DNA from: Muribaculaceae bacterium
Lineage (GTDB): Bacteria > Bacteroidota > Bacteroidia > Bacteroidales > Muribaculaceae
DNA: 64,000 nucleotides
Reading direction: 5' to 3'
Assembly (NCBI GenBank): GCA_017621845.1
Contig: JAGASI010000008.1
Span: forward strand, 1 to 64,000
Positions 18,611-28,394 of the stretch are shown one piece after another (the stretch's first letter is position 1; the number at the start of each line of letters is the position of its first letter). The notes under the pieces were generated by a model, which was given only the letters and a program-made list of their open reading frames with translations, was not told where the DNA came from and searched no databases. The translations under genes and the position numbers were made by a program.

Positions 18611-20410
18611 ATGTTAAAGAAATTCTTCATATCATTTCTCGGCTCGATGGCGGCGATTTGGCTATCGACACTTTTATTATCAATAGGATTTGTGATTTTT
18701 ATCCTGGCTCTTATAGGCTCCAATCTTAAGTCTTCGGCAGTTAAGGAACACAGTATTCTGTTGCTAAATATCCACGGATTAATCACCGAGCGACACACCG
18801 ATCCTACCCTCAAAGATATTCTCACCCAAGAATATGACGCCACCGTTCCATCTCTTGATGACATGGTGAAATCACTGTCAATAGCGGCCTCTGACCCCAA
18901 TATCGATGGAGTGTACATCGAATGTAACGGCGCCTCCATGAGCTACGCTGCTTGCCAAGAACTCATAGAAGCAATCGAAGATTTTAAAAAGTCAGGCAAG
19001 TGGGTTTATGCATATAGTGACGGTTACAATCAAGTAGAGTACTATCTCTCGTCAGCCGCCAACCGTGTTTATGTCAACACTACAGGCTCGGTAGACATAC
19101 ATGGAATAGGAGCACAAGTGCCGTTTTTCAAGAACGCCCTTGACAAACTCGGTGTCGATGTTCAAGTTTTTAAAGTTGGCACATATAAAAGCGCAGTTGA
19201 GCCATTTATTCTCACCGAGATGAGCGAGCCGGCACGCCAACAGAGCGAAGTTTACCTTGGCTCGATATGGGACGACATCACCAAAGGCATTGCCAAAGCC
19301 CGAAAAAAGACCACCGCCGATGTCAACACGTGGGCCGACAGCCTGCTTGTAACCGTTCCCACCGACTCACTGAAAACCATGGGAGTCGTAGATGAACTAT
19401 GCTACCGTCACGAGATAGAAGACAAACTGCGCTCCCTCACATCCATCAACAAAGGCGATGACCTAAGATTTGTAACCCCCGACGAATACCTATATGCTCC
19501 CAACGTCAAATACGACATACCATCATCCGACAAACCACACATAGCAGTACTCTATGCCGTGGGTGACATAACCGACACCGGGACCGAAGGCATCTCCGCC
19601 GAGACCATGGTACCCCAGATTATAAACCTTGCCGATGATGACAATGTCAAAGGTCTTGTACTGAGAGTCAACTCGGGAGGTGGCAGCGCTTTTGCCTCTG
19701 AACAGATTTGGGAAGCCCTCGAATACTTCAAAAAGACGGGCAAGCCCTACTATGTCTCAATGGGCGCATACGCCGCTTCAGGTGGATATTATATCTCATG
19801 TGGTGCTGACAAAATTTACTGTGACCCGGCCACCCTTACCGGCTCAATAGGTATATTTGGCATGATACCAAACTTCGAGGGCCTGCTCAACAACCATCTA
19901 GGTATTAACATCTCGACCGTAGGGACCACCCCCAATGCCACATTCCCATCTGTAACCTCTCCCATGAGCCCCGCCCAATATCAGGCCATGCAGAACAATG
20001 TCAATAATGGTTACCGACTGTTTACTTCACGTGTTGCCAATGGTCGCAAAATGCCATTAGACTCTGTTCTCACCATTGCCGAGGGACGTGTATGGGACGG
20101 CAACACAGCCCTAAAACTCGGTCTCGTTGACGGGCACTCATCACTCAATGGCGTAGTTAAGATGCTGACCAAAGCCACAGACCTCAAGGAAACCCAAGCC
20201 ATCGCCTACCCCCTTAACCAAGCTACTGACCTGCAACAATTGATGAAATCAGTATCCCAACAGGCCAAGCTCGCCCAACTCTACCCTGAGGCCTCAAACG
20301 CGCTTACCCAGTTGACTCCCGATGATTTCATGCAATACATCAAGATAATCGGCATCCTCAAATCAGGAACAACAATATACACACGCATGGAGGATATCAC
20401 CATAAAATAA
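18611..20410 (+). CDS. sppA: Signal peptide peptidase SppA, 67K type
   Basis: 599-residue membrane-anchored serine protease that degrades cleaved signal peptides. An N-terminal hydrophobic anchor lies at about residues 10-38. The tandem S49 domains carry the catalytic pair: Lys in GTYKSAVEPF (first domain) and Ser in YAASGGYYIS (second domain), both present. First gene of sppA-lpxK-pnp-thiL, an order common in Bacteroidales. Confidence 0.93.
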   Translation: MLKKFFISFLGSMAAIWLSTLLLSIGFVIFILALIGSNLKSSAVKEHSILLLNIHGLITERHTDPTLKDILTQEYDATVPSLDDMVKSLSIAASDPNIDGVYIECNGASMSYAACQELIEAIEDFKKSGKWVYAYSDGYNQVEYYLSSAANRVYVNTTGSVDIHGIGAQVPFFKNALDKLGVDVQVFKVGTYKSAVEPFILTEMSEPARQQSEVYLGSIWDDITKGIAKARKKTTADVNTWADSLLVTVPTDSLKTMGVVDELCYRHEIEDKLRSLTSINKGDDLRFVTPDEYLYAPNVKYDIPSSDKPHIAVLYAVGDITDTGTEGISAETMVPQIINLADDDNVKGLVLRVNSGGGSAFASEQIWEALEYFKKTGKPYYVSMGAYAASGGYYISCGADKIYCDPATLTGSIGIFGMIPNFEGLLNNHLGINISTVGTTPNATFPSVTSPMSPAQYQAMQNNVNNGYRLFTSRVANGRKMPLDSVLTIAEGRVWDGNTALKLGLVDGHSSLNGVVKMLTKATDLKETQAIAYPLNQATDLQQLMKSVSQQAKLAQLYPEASNALTQLTPDDFMQYIKIIGILKSGTTIYTRMEDITIK

Positions 20411-20442
20411 ATCCAGTCTCTCACACTTACAAATCTACCACA

Positions 20443-21543
20443 ATGCCAGCCAACGACAACTCGTCACTAAAAAAAGCGCTATTGCTCCCATTGTCAAAAA
20501 TATATGGAGGAGTGACATCGATGCGCAATCAGATGTTTGAGTGGGGTATGCTCAAACAACACAAGTTTGACATACCCGTTATAGCAGTTGGCAACTTGGC
20601 CGTAGGTGGTACCGGTAAAACCCCTCATGTGGAATACCTTGTAGCCGGACTCAGAGACAAATTCAAAATTGCAGTTCTAAGCCGTGGTTATAAACGCGCC
20701 ACAAAAGGCTTTGTTATGGCCACACCCCACTCTACTCCACGCGACATTGGCGATGAAGCATATCAGGTATATCACAAATTTGGCCGTAAAATCATTATCG
20801 CTGTGTGTGAAGACCGTGTTGCCGGCATAGAACGCCTCATGTCTATAGACCCGGAGATTAACCTCATCATTCTTGACGATGGATTTCAGCACCGATATGT
20901 CAAGCCTCTGCTATCAATTGTGCTGACCGATTATGCGCTACCATACTATGAGGACAAGATGCTCCCTTACGGCAGACTCAGAGAATCGCCCAAGGCCATC
21001 TCACGCGCCGATGTGGTCGTGGTCACCAAATGCCCTGATAATGCTCGCCCCGTCGACTTCATGCTTGTCAAGAAAAAATTGGACCTCATACCCGAACAAC
21101 GGCTATTCTTCTCTCGTGTAGGATATGACCAACTCAGACCTATCTTCAGCTCGAGCGTGCGCAATACACCAACCCTTTCAGAACTCGACCAAGACGACTC
21201 TATCCTAATCGTATCAGGTATCGGCAACCCACGACCATTTGTAAAATACATCAAAAGCTTTGAGCCAAAAGTCAAAGTTAATGTATTCCCCGATCACCAC
21301 GATTTCACCCGCAAAGACCTCGAACTGATAAAAAATCGCTTCAATTCATTGAACGGTCATCGACGAATTATTGTTACTACTGAAAAAGACGCCGTAAGGC
21401 TTCTGAACAATCCTTACTTCCCTCTTGAATTAAAACCATATATATTTTACCAACCGATATGTGTCGAGTTTATGCGCACCGACTCCCTGTCATTTGTTGA
21501 AACCATAAAACGGCTCTTAGAGCAACGATTAAGCCTTCAATAA
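20443..21543 (+). CDS. lpxK: Tetraacyldisaccharide 4'-kinase
   Basis: Phosphorylates the 4' position of the lipid A disaccharide at the inner membrane. The P-loop VGGTGKTP sits at about residues 52-60 after an N-terminal amphipathic/membrane helix, with LDDGFQH further on, a family hallmark. 366 residues, normal. It lies 32 bases after sppA. Its presence implies lipid A carrying a 4'-phosphate at least as an intermediate. Confidence 0.93.
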   Translation: MPANDNSSLKKALLLPLSKIYGGVTSMRNQMFEWGMLKQHKFDIPVIAVGNLAVGGTGKTPHVEYLVAGLRDKFKIAVLSRGYKRATKGFVMATPHSTPRDIGDEAYQVYHKFGRKIIIAVCEDRVAGIERLMSIDPEINLIILDDGFQHRYVKPLLSIVLTDYALPYYEDKMLPYGRLRESPKAISRADVVVVTKCPDNARPVDFMLVKKKLDLIPEQRLFFSRVGYDQLRPIFSSSVRNTPTLSELDQDDSILIVSGIGNPRPFVKYIKSFEPKVKVNVFPDHHDFTRKDLELIKNRFNSLNGHRRIIVTTEKDAVRLLNNPYFPLELKPYIFYQPICVEFMRTDSLSFVETIKRLLEQRLSLQ

Positions 21544-21612
21544 CAAGGATTGTTCTTAAACTTTACAAATACAACACCTAATTACCAAACTCATAAACAC
21601 AAAAAAAACAAC

Positions 21613-22425
21613 ATGCTACAAAAAATTAAAGAGACTGCCGATTTTCTGCGCGGTAAAGTAACAGACCTCCCCAAAACAGCTATAATCCTTGGTTCGGGAC
21701 TTGGCAACCTCGTTGACTATATGGAAGACAAAACCGTCATCCCCTATGCCCAAATCCCCAACTTCCCCATATCGACAGTCGAAGGCCACAGCGGCAACCT
21801 GATATTTGGCAAATTTGCCGGCAAACTCGTCATGGCCATGCAAGGACGCTTCCACTACTATGAAGGATATGACATGAAAGCCGTCACATTCCCCGTGCGC
21901 GTCATGAAAGAACTTGGCATTGAGACAGTATACGTTTCAAATGCCGCCGGTGGTATGAACAAAGAATTTAAAGTTGGTGACGTAATGGTAATAACCGACC
22001 ATATAAACCTCTTTCCCGAGAACCCCCTGCGTGGCAAGAACTATAATGAGCTCGGCACACGCTTCCCGGCCATGACCGAAGCCTATTGTCACGACCTGGT
22101 AAAACTCGCCGACACTATCGCCGCCGAGAAAAACATCCGCCTCATGCATGGTGTATATGTTGGCACTACCGGTCCTACATTTGAGACTCCCGCCGAATAT
22201 GAGTACTTCCGCATCATCGGTGGCGACGCTGTAGGCATGTCCACCGTTCCCGAGGTTATCGTTGCCAACCATGCCGGAATGAAAGTATTCGGTCTGTCTG
22301 TAATCACCGACCTCGGTGGCAAAGACATCACCTATGTTCCCACCCACGAGGAAGTTCAGGAAGCTGCCGTCAAGGCCCAGCCCGTAATGCTGGCCTTGAT
22401 TACTGAAATGGTTGCACGTTCTTGA
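21613..22425 (+). CDS. punA: Purine nucleoside phosphorylase, class I trimeric type
   Basis: Cleaves inosine and guanosine with phosphate in purine salvage. 270 residues with [27 protein letters not shown] and [10 protein letters not shown], the phosphate- and base-binding motifs of the PNP/MTAP family. The ATG at 21613, after an A-rich leader, was preferred over an upstream TTG. Followed by a terminator. Confidence 0.92.
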   Translation: MLQKIKETADFLRGKVTDLPKTAIILGSGLGNLVDYMEDKTVIPYAQIPNFPISTVEGHSGNLIFGKFAGKLVMAMQGRFHYYEGYDMKAVTFPVRVMKELGIETVYVSNAAGGMNKEFKVGDVMVITDHINLFPENPLRGKNYNELGTRFPAMTEAYCHDLVKLADTIAAEKNIRLMHGVYVGTTGPTFETPAEYEYFRIIGGDAVGMSTVPEVIVANHAGMKVFGLSVITDLGGKDITYVPTHEEVQEAAVKAQPVMLALITEMVARS

Positions 22426-22449
22426 TTTTAAACCACTTACTATAACTCT

Positions 22450-22478
22450 GGAGGTCACCGACATCGGTGACCTCCTTT
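22450..22478 (+). terminator. Terminator between pnp and thiL
   Basis: A perfect 10-bp stem (GGAGGTCACC/GGTGACCTCC) with a 6-nt loop, followed by TTTAATAAA. It rules out a thiL start inside the hairpin and suggests partial uncoupling of thiL. Confidence 0.7.
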
Positions 22479-22502
22479 AATAAATCCTATACATTTACTC
22501 TG

Positions 22503-23537
22503 ATGGCTGATAAACAGACTGAAATATCGACACTGGGCGAATTTGGACTCATCAATCTCTTGACCAAAGAACTGCCTCGTCACAACGACTCGACACTCAA
22601 GAGTGTTGGCGATGATGCCGCCGTACTTTACTTTCCCGACACCAAAATCCTGGTGACAACCGACTTACTGTTAGAAGGTATACACTTTGACCTCACATAT
22701 GTTCCTCTCAAACACCTGGGATATAAAGCAGTGGCTGTAAATCTTTCAGATATTTATGCCATGAATGGCACCCCTCGACAGATTACAGTATCACTGGGTA
22801 TATCCAAACGCTTTACAGTAGAGCATATCGAAGAACTGTATGCCGGGATGAGATTGGCCTGTGAGAACTATGGCGTAGATATCGTGGGAGGCGATACCAC
22901 CAGTTCACGTCAGGGACTCGTCATCTCAATCACAGCTATTGGTGACGCCCCCGAAAATCAGATTGTATACCGTGACGGTGCCAAAGACACCGACCTTATA
23001 TGTGTCAGCGGCGACCTCGGCGCCGCCTATATGGGCCTCCAACTTCTCGAGCGAGAAAAAGTTGCCTCAGCCGGCCAAAAAGACTTTATTCCCGACTTCA
23101 GCGGCAAGGAATACCTCGTTGAGCGACAGCTCAAGCCCGAGCCCCGACGAGACATCATCAACATACTGAGAGACAAAGGCATCAAGCCCACCTCAATGAT
23201 GGATATCTCAGACGGTCTGTCCTCTGAACTACTGCACATCTGCAAAGACTCCAATACCGGATGCCGCATATATGAAGACCGTATACCCATAGACTACCAG
23301 ACTGCGGTCATGGCCCAGGAAATAAACATGAATCTTGTGACTGCCGCTCTCAATGGTGGCGAAGACTATGAACTACTATTCACCGTACCCCTCACCGACC
23401 ATGACAAAATTTCCAAAATCGAAGGTATACACGTCATAGGATATATTACAAAGCCCCAACTCGGTTGTAAAATGATTACACGCGACGGCGAGAGTGAAAT
23501 TGACCTAAAAGCCCAAGGATGGAATCCCCTGCAATAA
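22503..23537 (+). CDS. thiL: Thiamine-monophosphate kinase
   Basis: Last step of thiamine diphosphate synthesis, ATP-dependent phosphorylation of thiamine phosphate. 344 residues of the PurM/ThiL fold with GDDAA, DLLLEGIHF, NLSDIYAMN, GGDTT, DISDGL and NGGEDYELLF. The ATG at 22503 lies just past the terminator hairpin. Confidence 0.93.
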   Translation: MADKQTEISTLGEFGLINLLTKELPRHNDSTLKSVGDDAAVLYFPDTKILVTTDLLLEGIHFDLTYVPLKHLGYKAVAVNLSDIYAMNGTPRQITVSLGISKRFTVEHIEELYAGMRLACENYGVDIVGGDTTSSRQGLVISITAIGDAPENQIVYRDGAKDTDLICVSGDLGAAYMGLQLLEREKVASAGQKDFIPDFSGKEYLVERQLKPEPRRDIINILRDKGIKPTSMMDISDGLSSELLHICKDSNTGCRIYEDRIPIDYQTAVMAQEINMNLVTAALNGGEDYELLFTVPLTDHDKISKIEGIHVIGYITKPQLGCKMITRDGESEIDLKAQGWNPLQ

Positions 23538-23609
23538 CATACTGTCGGGAGTAATCTGTCAGCTTATTCCTCGCCTTTCCTTATTTTATCAAGGTTAGAA
23601 ATTTTTTAC

Positions 23610-23617
23610 TACCTTTG
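23610..23617 (+). promoter_or_regulatory. -7 box of the Wzi/nonulosonate cluster
   Basis: TACCTTTG, 22 bases before the chosen ATG at 23639. It overlaps an upstream in-frame TTG/ATG pair, which argues against those starts. Confidence 0.5.
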
Positions 23618-23638
23618 ATGTCATATAAATACCTAACG

Positions 23639-25219
23639 ATGCTCGGAATGAAATTTTCGCCATATACATCTTTTATACTCTCGGCAATAGCGCTTACCAT
23701 CAATGCCCTCCCATCTCAAGCTCGTATAATCAATGCCGACTCACTACCCGAAGACGGCAATGCATTGAAATTCAGCGCTACGGTGCGCGCAAACGCTTCA
23801 TCAGGCTCCTTTGCTCCATACATGATTGGTTCATGGGACTATGGACGCTCTACAGCAAAGAACGGTGTTACCCTTGACCTTGAAGTCGAGCGCCCACTCG
23901 ACCTCAAGAAACGATTTTCTTGGTCGGTAGGCATCGAAGCCATTACCGGGTACAGTCATAAAGCCAATTATGACCGCTATGACAGTGAAACTTCCTCATG
24001 GACATCCCATCGTGTGGGTCCGGCTCCTATATGGCTACAACAATTTTATGGTCAACTTAAATACCGCGGTGTTTTTCTAAGCGTGGGCATGAAGCATGAA
24101 AAGTCATTGTTAGTCAACAACTCTCTATCATCGGGCGACATGATACAGAGTAACAATGCCCGTCCCATTCCAATGGTATCTATAGGATTTATTGACTGGC
24201 AAGACATCCCGCTGACCAAAGGTTGGGTACAGATTGAGGGACGTATCGGATATGGCAAATTTGCCGACAACGACTACATAGACAATCAATATAATCAATA
24301 CAACCTTCATCTCAACATCGGTACACTTTACACCTACAAACGCGCCTACTTCCGCTCCAACCCCGACAAACCATTATCAGTGCTTATCGGTGCACAGGCT
24401 GCCGGCCAATTTGGCGGCACCACCAAATATTATCAACACGGTATCGAAACACACTCTCATAAAAATCCCCAAAATTTTAAAGCTTTCTGGGAGATGTTTA
24501 TCCCCGGTCTTGATAACGGGGACGGATTTGTCGAGGGTTCCCACCTGGGCTCATGGGACTTCAAGGCTCGCTATCGTTTCAGAAACGGCAATGAACTCTC
24601 GGCATACTTCTCATGGCTGTGGGAAGACGGCTCATCTATGGCCAAACGTAATAAGTGGGATGGCCTCTGGGGTCTACAGTGGCACACTCCCGGCAAAAGC
24701 ATACTTACCGATGCCGTTATCGAATACATCGACTTCTCCGACCAATCGGGACCTATACACTATGCGCCCGGCGATGCCCCAAATCCCTCGATTACAACCG
24801 AGGCCACCGGCGCCGATGACTATTATAACAACTCTACATTCAACGCTCATGCCAACTATGGAATGGCCATTGGCAACCCATTTATTCTGTCTCCGGTATA
24901 CAACCGTGACGGCTATCCTCAATTTGCCTTTAATCGCTCACGCGGATTCCACATTGGAGCCTCGGGATACATCTTCCCCTCACTATCATGGCAAGCCAAA
25001 GTCAGCTACCAATCAGTCGTCGGTAGCGGGAACACCGGCATCCCTGACAGATTACATAACACATCGGCCGGCATCGCCCTCAACTGGAACGCCAACCGAC
25101 TGCTTAAAGGCCTCTCGATGAAACTTGACTTAGCTCTTGACCACGGTTCTCTGCGGGGCAATAATTTTGGCTCCATGCTGACTTTTAAATACACCGGTAT
25201 TCTTTCCTCTATCAAATAA
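23639..25219 (+). CDS. Capsule assembly Wzi-like outer-membrane protein
   Basis: About 526 residues: a signal peptide (to about residue 29, SQA) and a long run of amphipathic beta strands with many aromatic residues ending in FKYTGILSSIK, as expected for an 18-stranded outer-membrane barrel. The overall pattern fits the capsule assembly Wzi family, which holds capsule at the surface. It heads a cluster with a lipoprotein and three nonulosonic acid genes, consistent with surface glycan assembly. A second ATG three codons later is an alternative start. Confidence 0.75.
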   Translation: MLGMKFSPYTSFILSAIALTINALPSQARIINADSLPEDGNALKFSATVRANASSGSFAPYMIGSWDYGRSTAKNGVTLDLEVERPLDLKKRFSWSVGIEAITGYSHKANYDRYDSETSSWTSHRVGPAPIWLQQFYGQLKYRGVFLSVGMKHEKSLLVNNSLSSGDMIQSNNARPIPMVSIGFIDWQDIPLTKGWVQIEGRIGYGKFADNDYIDNQYNQYNLHLNIGTLYTYKRAYFRSNPDKPLSVLIGAQAAGQFGGTTKYYQHGIETHSHKNPQNFKAFWEMFIPGLDNGDGFVEGSHLGSWDFKARYRFRNGNELSAYFSWLWEDGSSMAKRNKWDGLWGLQWHTPGKSILTDAVIEYIDFSDQSGPIHYAPGDAPNPSITTEATGADDYYNNSTFNAHANYGMAIGNPFILSPVYNRDGYPQFAFNRSRGFHIGASGYIFPSLSWQAKVSYQSVVGSGNTGIPDRLHNTSAGIALNWNANRLLKGLSMKLDLALDHGSLRGNNFGSMLTFKYTGILSSIK

Positions 25220-25227
25220 TCATCAAC

Positions 25228-25698
25228 ATGAAATTATTCCGACATTACATATTACATATCATACTGTTAATGATTTCGGCCATCTCCTTCACTTCATGCG
25301 TCACCAACAACGGTGATATCGGTGACTTGTATGGAGCTTGGGCTCTTGACAAAATCACAATTGACGGTATCGAGCAAACATCATGGCATGATGGCGGATG
25401 GTATTGTGAATGGCGTTTCCAGAACAATATCATCCAGATACACCGATTTAACACCCTTCACGACTATTCCCACTCTACCGGGACCTTTACCCATGAAGGC
25501 AAGACACTCGATGTTAACTTCACCCACAGCGATGATGACAACCCGGCCGGCACCGGCCCTTACAACGCGCCGACTTGGATTTACTTCTCTCCCGGATCAA
25601 CAACCTTCAACATAGACCGACTATCATCATCGGACATGGTACTCACAACTGCCAACAACCAAAATCAAATCATAACATATTATCTTTCAAAAAGATGA
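25228..25698 (+). CDS. Lipoprotein, lipocalin-like
   Basis: 156 residues. Signal peptide ending at cysteine 24 (ISFTSC), a Bacteroidetes-type lipobox. The mature part begins DLYGAWALDKITIDG, the start expected of Bacteroidetes lipocalin-like proteins, followed by alternating beta strands. Function unknown. The stop overlaps the legB start (ATGA), so it is translated with the sugar genes and may act on the same surface glycan. Confidence 0.6.
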   Translation: MKLFRHYILHIILLMISAISFTSCVTNNGDIGDLYGAWALDKITIDGIEQTSWHDGGWYCEWRFQNNIIQIHRFNTLHDYSHSTGTFTHEGKTLDVNFTHSDDDNPAGTGPYNAPTWIYFSPGSTTFNIDRLSSSDMVLTTANNQNQIITYYLSKR

Positions 25699-26684
25699 AC
25701 AACAACACAAAAGTACTCGTCACAGGTGCTGACGGATTTATAGGATCTCACTTGACCCAGCTCTTACTTGACAACGGATACAGCGTAAGAGCCCTCAGCC
25801 AGTATAACTCATTTAACGACTGGGGCTGGCTCGAAGACATACAACATGATAATCTCGAGATAGTATGTGGCGACGTGCGCGACCCCAACCTATGTCGCGA
25901 TATTACCCGAGACATAGATACCGTATTTCACTTGGCTGCACTTATTGCCATCCCATACAGCTATGTAGCACCTGACAGCTATGTTGATACCAACATCAAG
26001 GGCACATTAAACATATGCCAGGCCGCACGCGACAATGGCATAAAACGTCTTATCATAACCTCGACCAGCGAGGTTTACGGCACAGCTCAATATGTCCCCA
26101 TTGACGAAAAACATCCACGTCAACCCCAGTCGCCCTACTCAGCTACAAAAATAGGAGCCGATGCCATCGCCCAATCTTTCTACAATGCCTTTGAGCTACC
26201 GGTAGTTATCGCCCGTCCATTCAACACCTACGGTCCTCGTCAAAGCGCCCGAGCCATCATTCCAACGATTATTGGCCAAATTGCCTCCGGTGCCCGGGAG
26301 ATTAAAGTCGGCGACCTCTCGCCTACACGCGACTTCAATTATGTCAAAGATACTGCTCGAGGCTTCCTTGCTCTTGCACAAGCCGATGACCGTATTCTCG
26401 GACAAGAAATAAATATCGCTACAGGCATCGAGGTATCTATGAAACAAACCCTCGAGACTATAGCCCGGCTGATGAACGCCGATGTCAAATATATCGTCGA
26501 CCCTCAACGCCTACGTCCATCCAAAAGCGAAGTTTTCAGACTTTGTGGTGACAACACCCTTATCAAATCACTTACCGACTGGCATCCCCAATGGTCTCTC
26601 GAACAAGGCCTCCAAGCTACAATCGACTGGTTTATAAAACCCGAGAACCTTGCCAAGTATAAGACAAACATCTATAACCGCTGA
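25695..26684 (+). CDS. legB: NAD-dependent 4,6-dehydratase, LegB-like
   Basis: 329-residue short-chain dehydratase acting on a nucleotide-activated GlcNAc, the first committed step toward legionaminic-type nonulosonic acids. Rossmann motif GADGFIGSH at residues 11-19, the catalytic triad in STSEVYGTAQY and YSATK, and the LegB-typical stretches YNSFNDWGWL, AALIAIPYSY and RPFNTYGPRQSARA. The ATG overlaps the lipoprotein stop. Confidence 0.85.
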   Translation: MNNNTKVLVTGADGFIGSHLTQLLLDNGYSVRALSQYNSFNDWGWLEDIQHDNLEIVCGDVRDPNLCRDITRDIDTVFHLAALIAIPYSYVAPDSYVDTNIKGTLNICQAARDNGIKRLIITSTSEVYGTAQYVPIDEKHPRQPQSPYSATKIGADAIAQSFYNAFELPVVIARPFNTYGPRQSARAIIPTIIGQIASGAREIKVGDLSPTRDFNYVKDTARGFLALAQADDRILGQEINIATGIEVSMKQTLETIARLMNADVKYIVDPQRLRPSKSEVFRLCGDNTLIKSLTDWHPQWSLEQGLQATIDWFIKPENLAKYKTNIYNR

Positions 26685-26690
26685 CACGCC

Positions 26691-27338
26691 ATGATAAATG
26701 AGATAAAATATTCCAACCAAATAATTCTTATTGGCGCCGGTGGTCATGCCCACTCTCTATTACAGATGCAACCCCGCGAAATTGTACATTTCTGGGGATA
26801 TGTTGCACCTGAGAGGGCCAATGACTTGCCATTGGAATATTTTGGTGACGATGATGAATTTAGGACAACAGATTTCCTGTGTTATGCTTTACCTCAAATT
26901 CACTTTGCCATGATTGCCGGAAAATCAGGCGACATGTCTCGGCGACGACATCTAATCGAGCAATACATTGGATCCAAAGCAGCTACCCTCATATCTCAGT
27001 CAGCAATAGTCACTGCTAATTCACACATAGGCAACGGCTGTGCCATCATGGAACGCGTCATCATCAACGGGGCCCACATCGGCGACTACTCGGTAGTGAA
27101 TACCGGTGCAATCATTGAACATCAGTGTCACATAGGATTCAATACCTTTATTGGCCCCGGCGCCGTGCTATGTGGCGAAGTTCAAGTCGGCGATAACTGC
27201 TATATCGGAGCCGGTGTTAATATTGCCCCGGGGGTACATATCGTCTCGGACACAATCATCGGCATCGGTTCTACTGTTTTACACGACATCACTGAGCCCG
27301 GCACTTACGTCGGCTCTCCTGTCCATCGCGTCAAGTAA
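26691..27338 (+). CDS. NeuD-family sugar O/N-acyltransferase
   Basis: 215 residues: an N-terminal nucleotide-sugar-like half (IILIGAGGHAHS) and a left-handed beta-helix of hexapeptide repeats (IGNGCAIMERVIINGAHIGD and on). NeuD/PglD-type enzymes acetylate a nonulosonic acid or its amino-sugar precursor. It lies 6 bases after legB; the stop overlaps the synthase start (TAATG). Confidence 0.8.
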   Translation: MINEIKYSNQIILIGAGGHAHSLLQMQPREIVHFWGYVAPERANDLPLEYFGDDDEFRTTDFLCYALPQIHFAMIAGKSGDMSRRRHLIEQYIGSKAATLISQSAIVTANSHIGNGCAIMERVIINGAHIGDYSVVNTGAIIEHQCHIGFNTFIGPGAVLCGEVQVGDNCYIGAGVNIAPGVHIVSDTIIGIGSTVLHDITEPGTYVGSPVHRVK

Positions 27339-28351
27339 TGAAAACAACACCACATACAATTATTATTGCCGAAGCCGGCGTCAACCATAACGGCTCGTTG
27401 CAACGCGCTCTCGAAATGGTAGACTGCGCAGCCAGGGCCGGAGCTGACTATGTCAAATTCCAGACGTTCCATACCAAGTCACTGGTGACATCATCTGCCC
27501 CAAAAGCCGAATATCAGAAACACAACGCCCCCGAAGGCGATACACAGCTCAGTATGCTGAAAGCTCTGGAATTGTCTGACACCGACTTCAAGGCACTATC
27601 CGACAGATGCCGTGAACGCGGAATCGGTTTTATGAGCACACCATTTGACATCGAGGCTGCCGACATGCTTTCATCATTAGACATGGACTATTGGAAGATT
27701 CCATCGGGAGAAATCACAAATCTGCCACTTCTTAGGCATATAGGGAAAATGCAAGAGCGTGTAATATTATCTACCGGAATGTGCACTCTCGACGAGGTGG
27801 ACACCGCGGTCAATGCCCTTGTAGAAGCCGGGACCCCACGCCGAAATATCATCCTCCTCCACTGCACTACCCAATATCCGGCTCCGGCCGAGTCTGTCAA
27901 TCTCATGGCCATGAACACCCTGAAAACACTTGGTTGTCATAGCGTCGGATATAGCGACCATACACAAGGCATATCTATTCCCCTGGCTGCTGTAGCCCTC
28001 GGTGCATCAGTTATCGAAAAACATTTCACTCTTGACCGCAATCTTCCGGGCCCCGACCACCGGGCCTCGATTGAACCCGATGAACTAAAATCCATGGTTG
28101 ACGGTATCAGACAGATTGAAAAGGCTTTAGGCTCGTCAGACAAGTTTGTCACCGATGCCGAGCGCCCCAACATATCTATTGCACGCAAGTCGATAGTTGC
28201 CGCCCGCGAGATTAAAGCCGGTGAGGTATTCTCGACCGATAACCTGACTACCAAACGTCCCGGCTCAGGCCTGTCACCAATGCTGTGGGACTCGGTTATA
28301 GGCACTCATGCGACCCACGATTACCTCCCTGACCAACAGATTGACCTCTAA
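27338..28351 (+). CDS. neuB: Nonulosonic acid synthase (NeuB/LegI type)
   Basis: 337 residues. Condenses phosphoenolpyruvate with an N-acyl-hexosamine to give a nine-carbon acid. An N-terminal TIM barrel (AEAGVNHNGS, YVKFQTF, KIPSGE, GYSDHT, EKHFTLDR) and a C-terminal SAF/antifreeze-like domain from about residue 275 (IARKSIVAAREIKAGE). The legB neighbour favours a legionaminate synthase, but substrate cannot be read from sequence alone. No CMP-transferase gene is in the window. Confidence 0.88.
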   Translation: MKTTPHTIIIAEAGVNHNGSLQRALEMVDCAARAGADYVKFQTFHTKSLVTSSAPKAEYQKHNAPEGDTQLSMLKALELSDTDFKALSDRCRERGIGFMSTPFDIEAADMLSSLDMDYWKIPSGEITNLPLLRHIGKMQERVILSTGMCTLDEVDTAVNALVEAGTPRRNIILLHCTTQYPAPAESVNLMAMNTLKTLGCHSVGYSDHTQGISIPLAAVALGASVIEKHFTLDRNLPGPDHRASIEPDELKSMVDGIRQIEKALGSSDKFVTDAERPNISIARKSIVAAREIKAGEVFSTDNLTTKRPGSGLSPMLWDSVIGTHATHDYLPDQQIDL

Positions 28352-28394
28352 ATATATTATTGATATATTTTTTAACCGATTAAATCCATACTAA

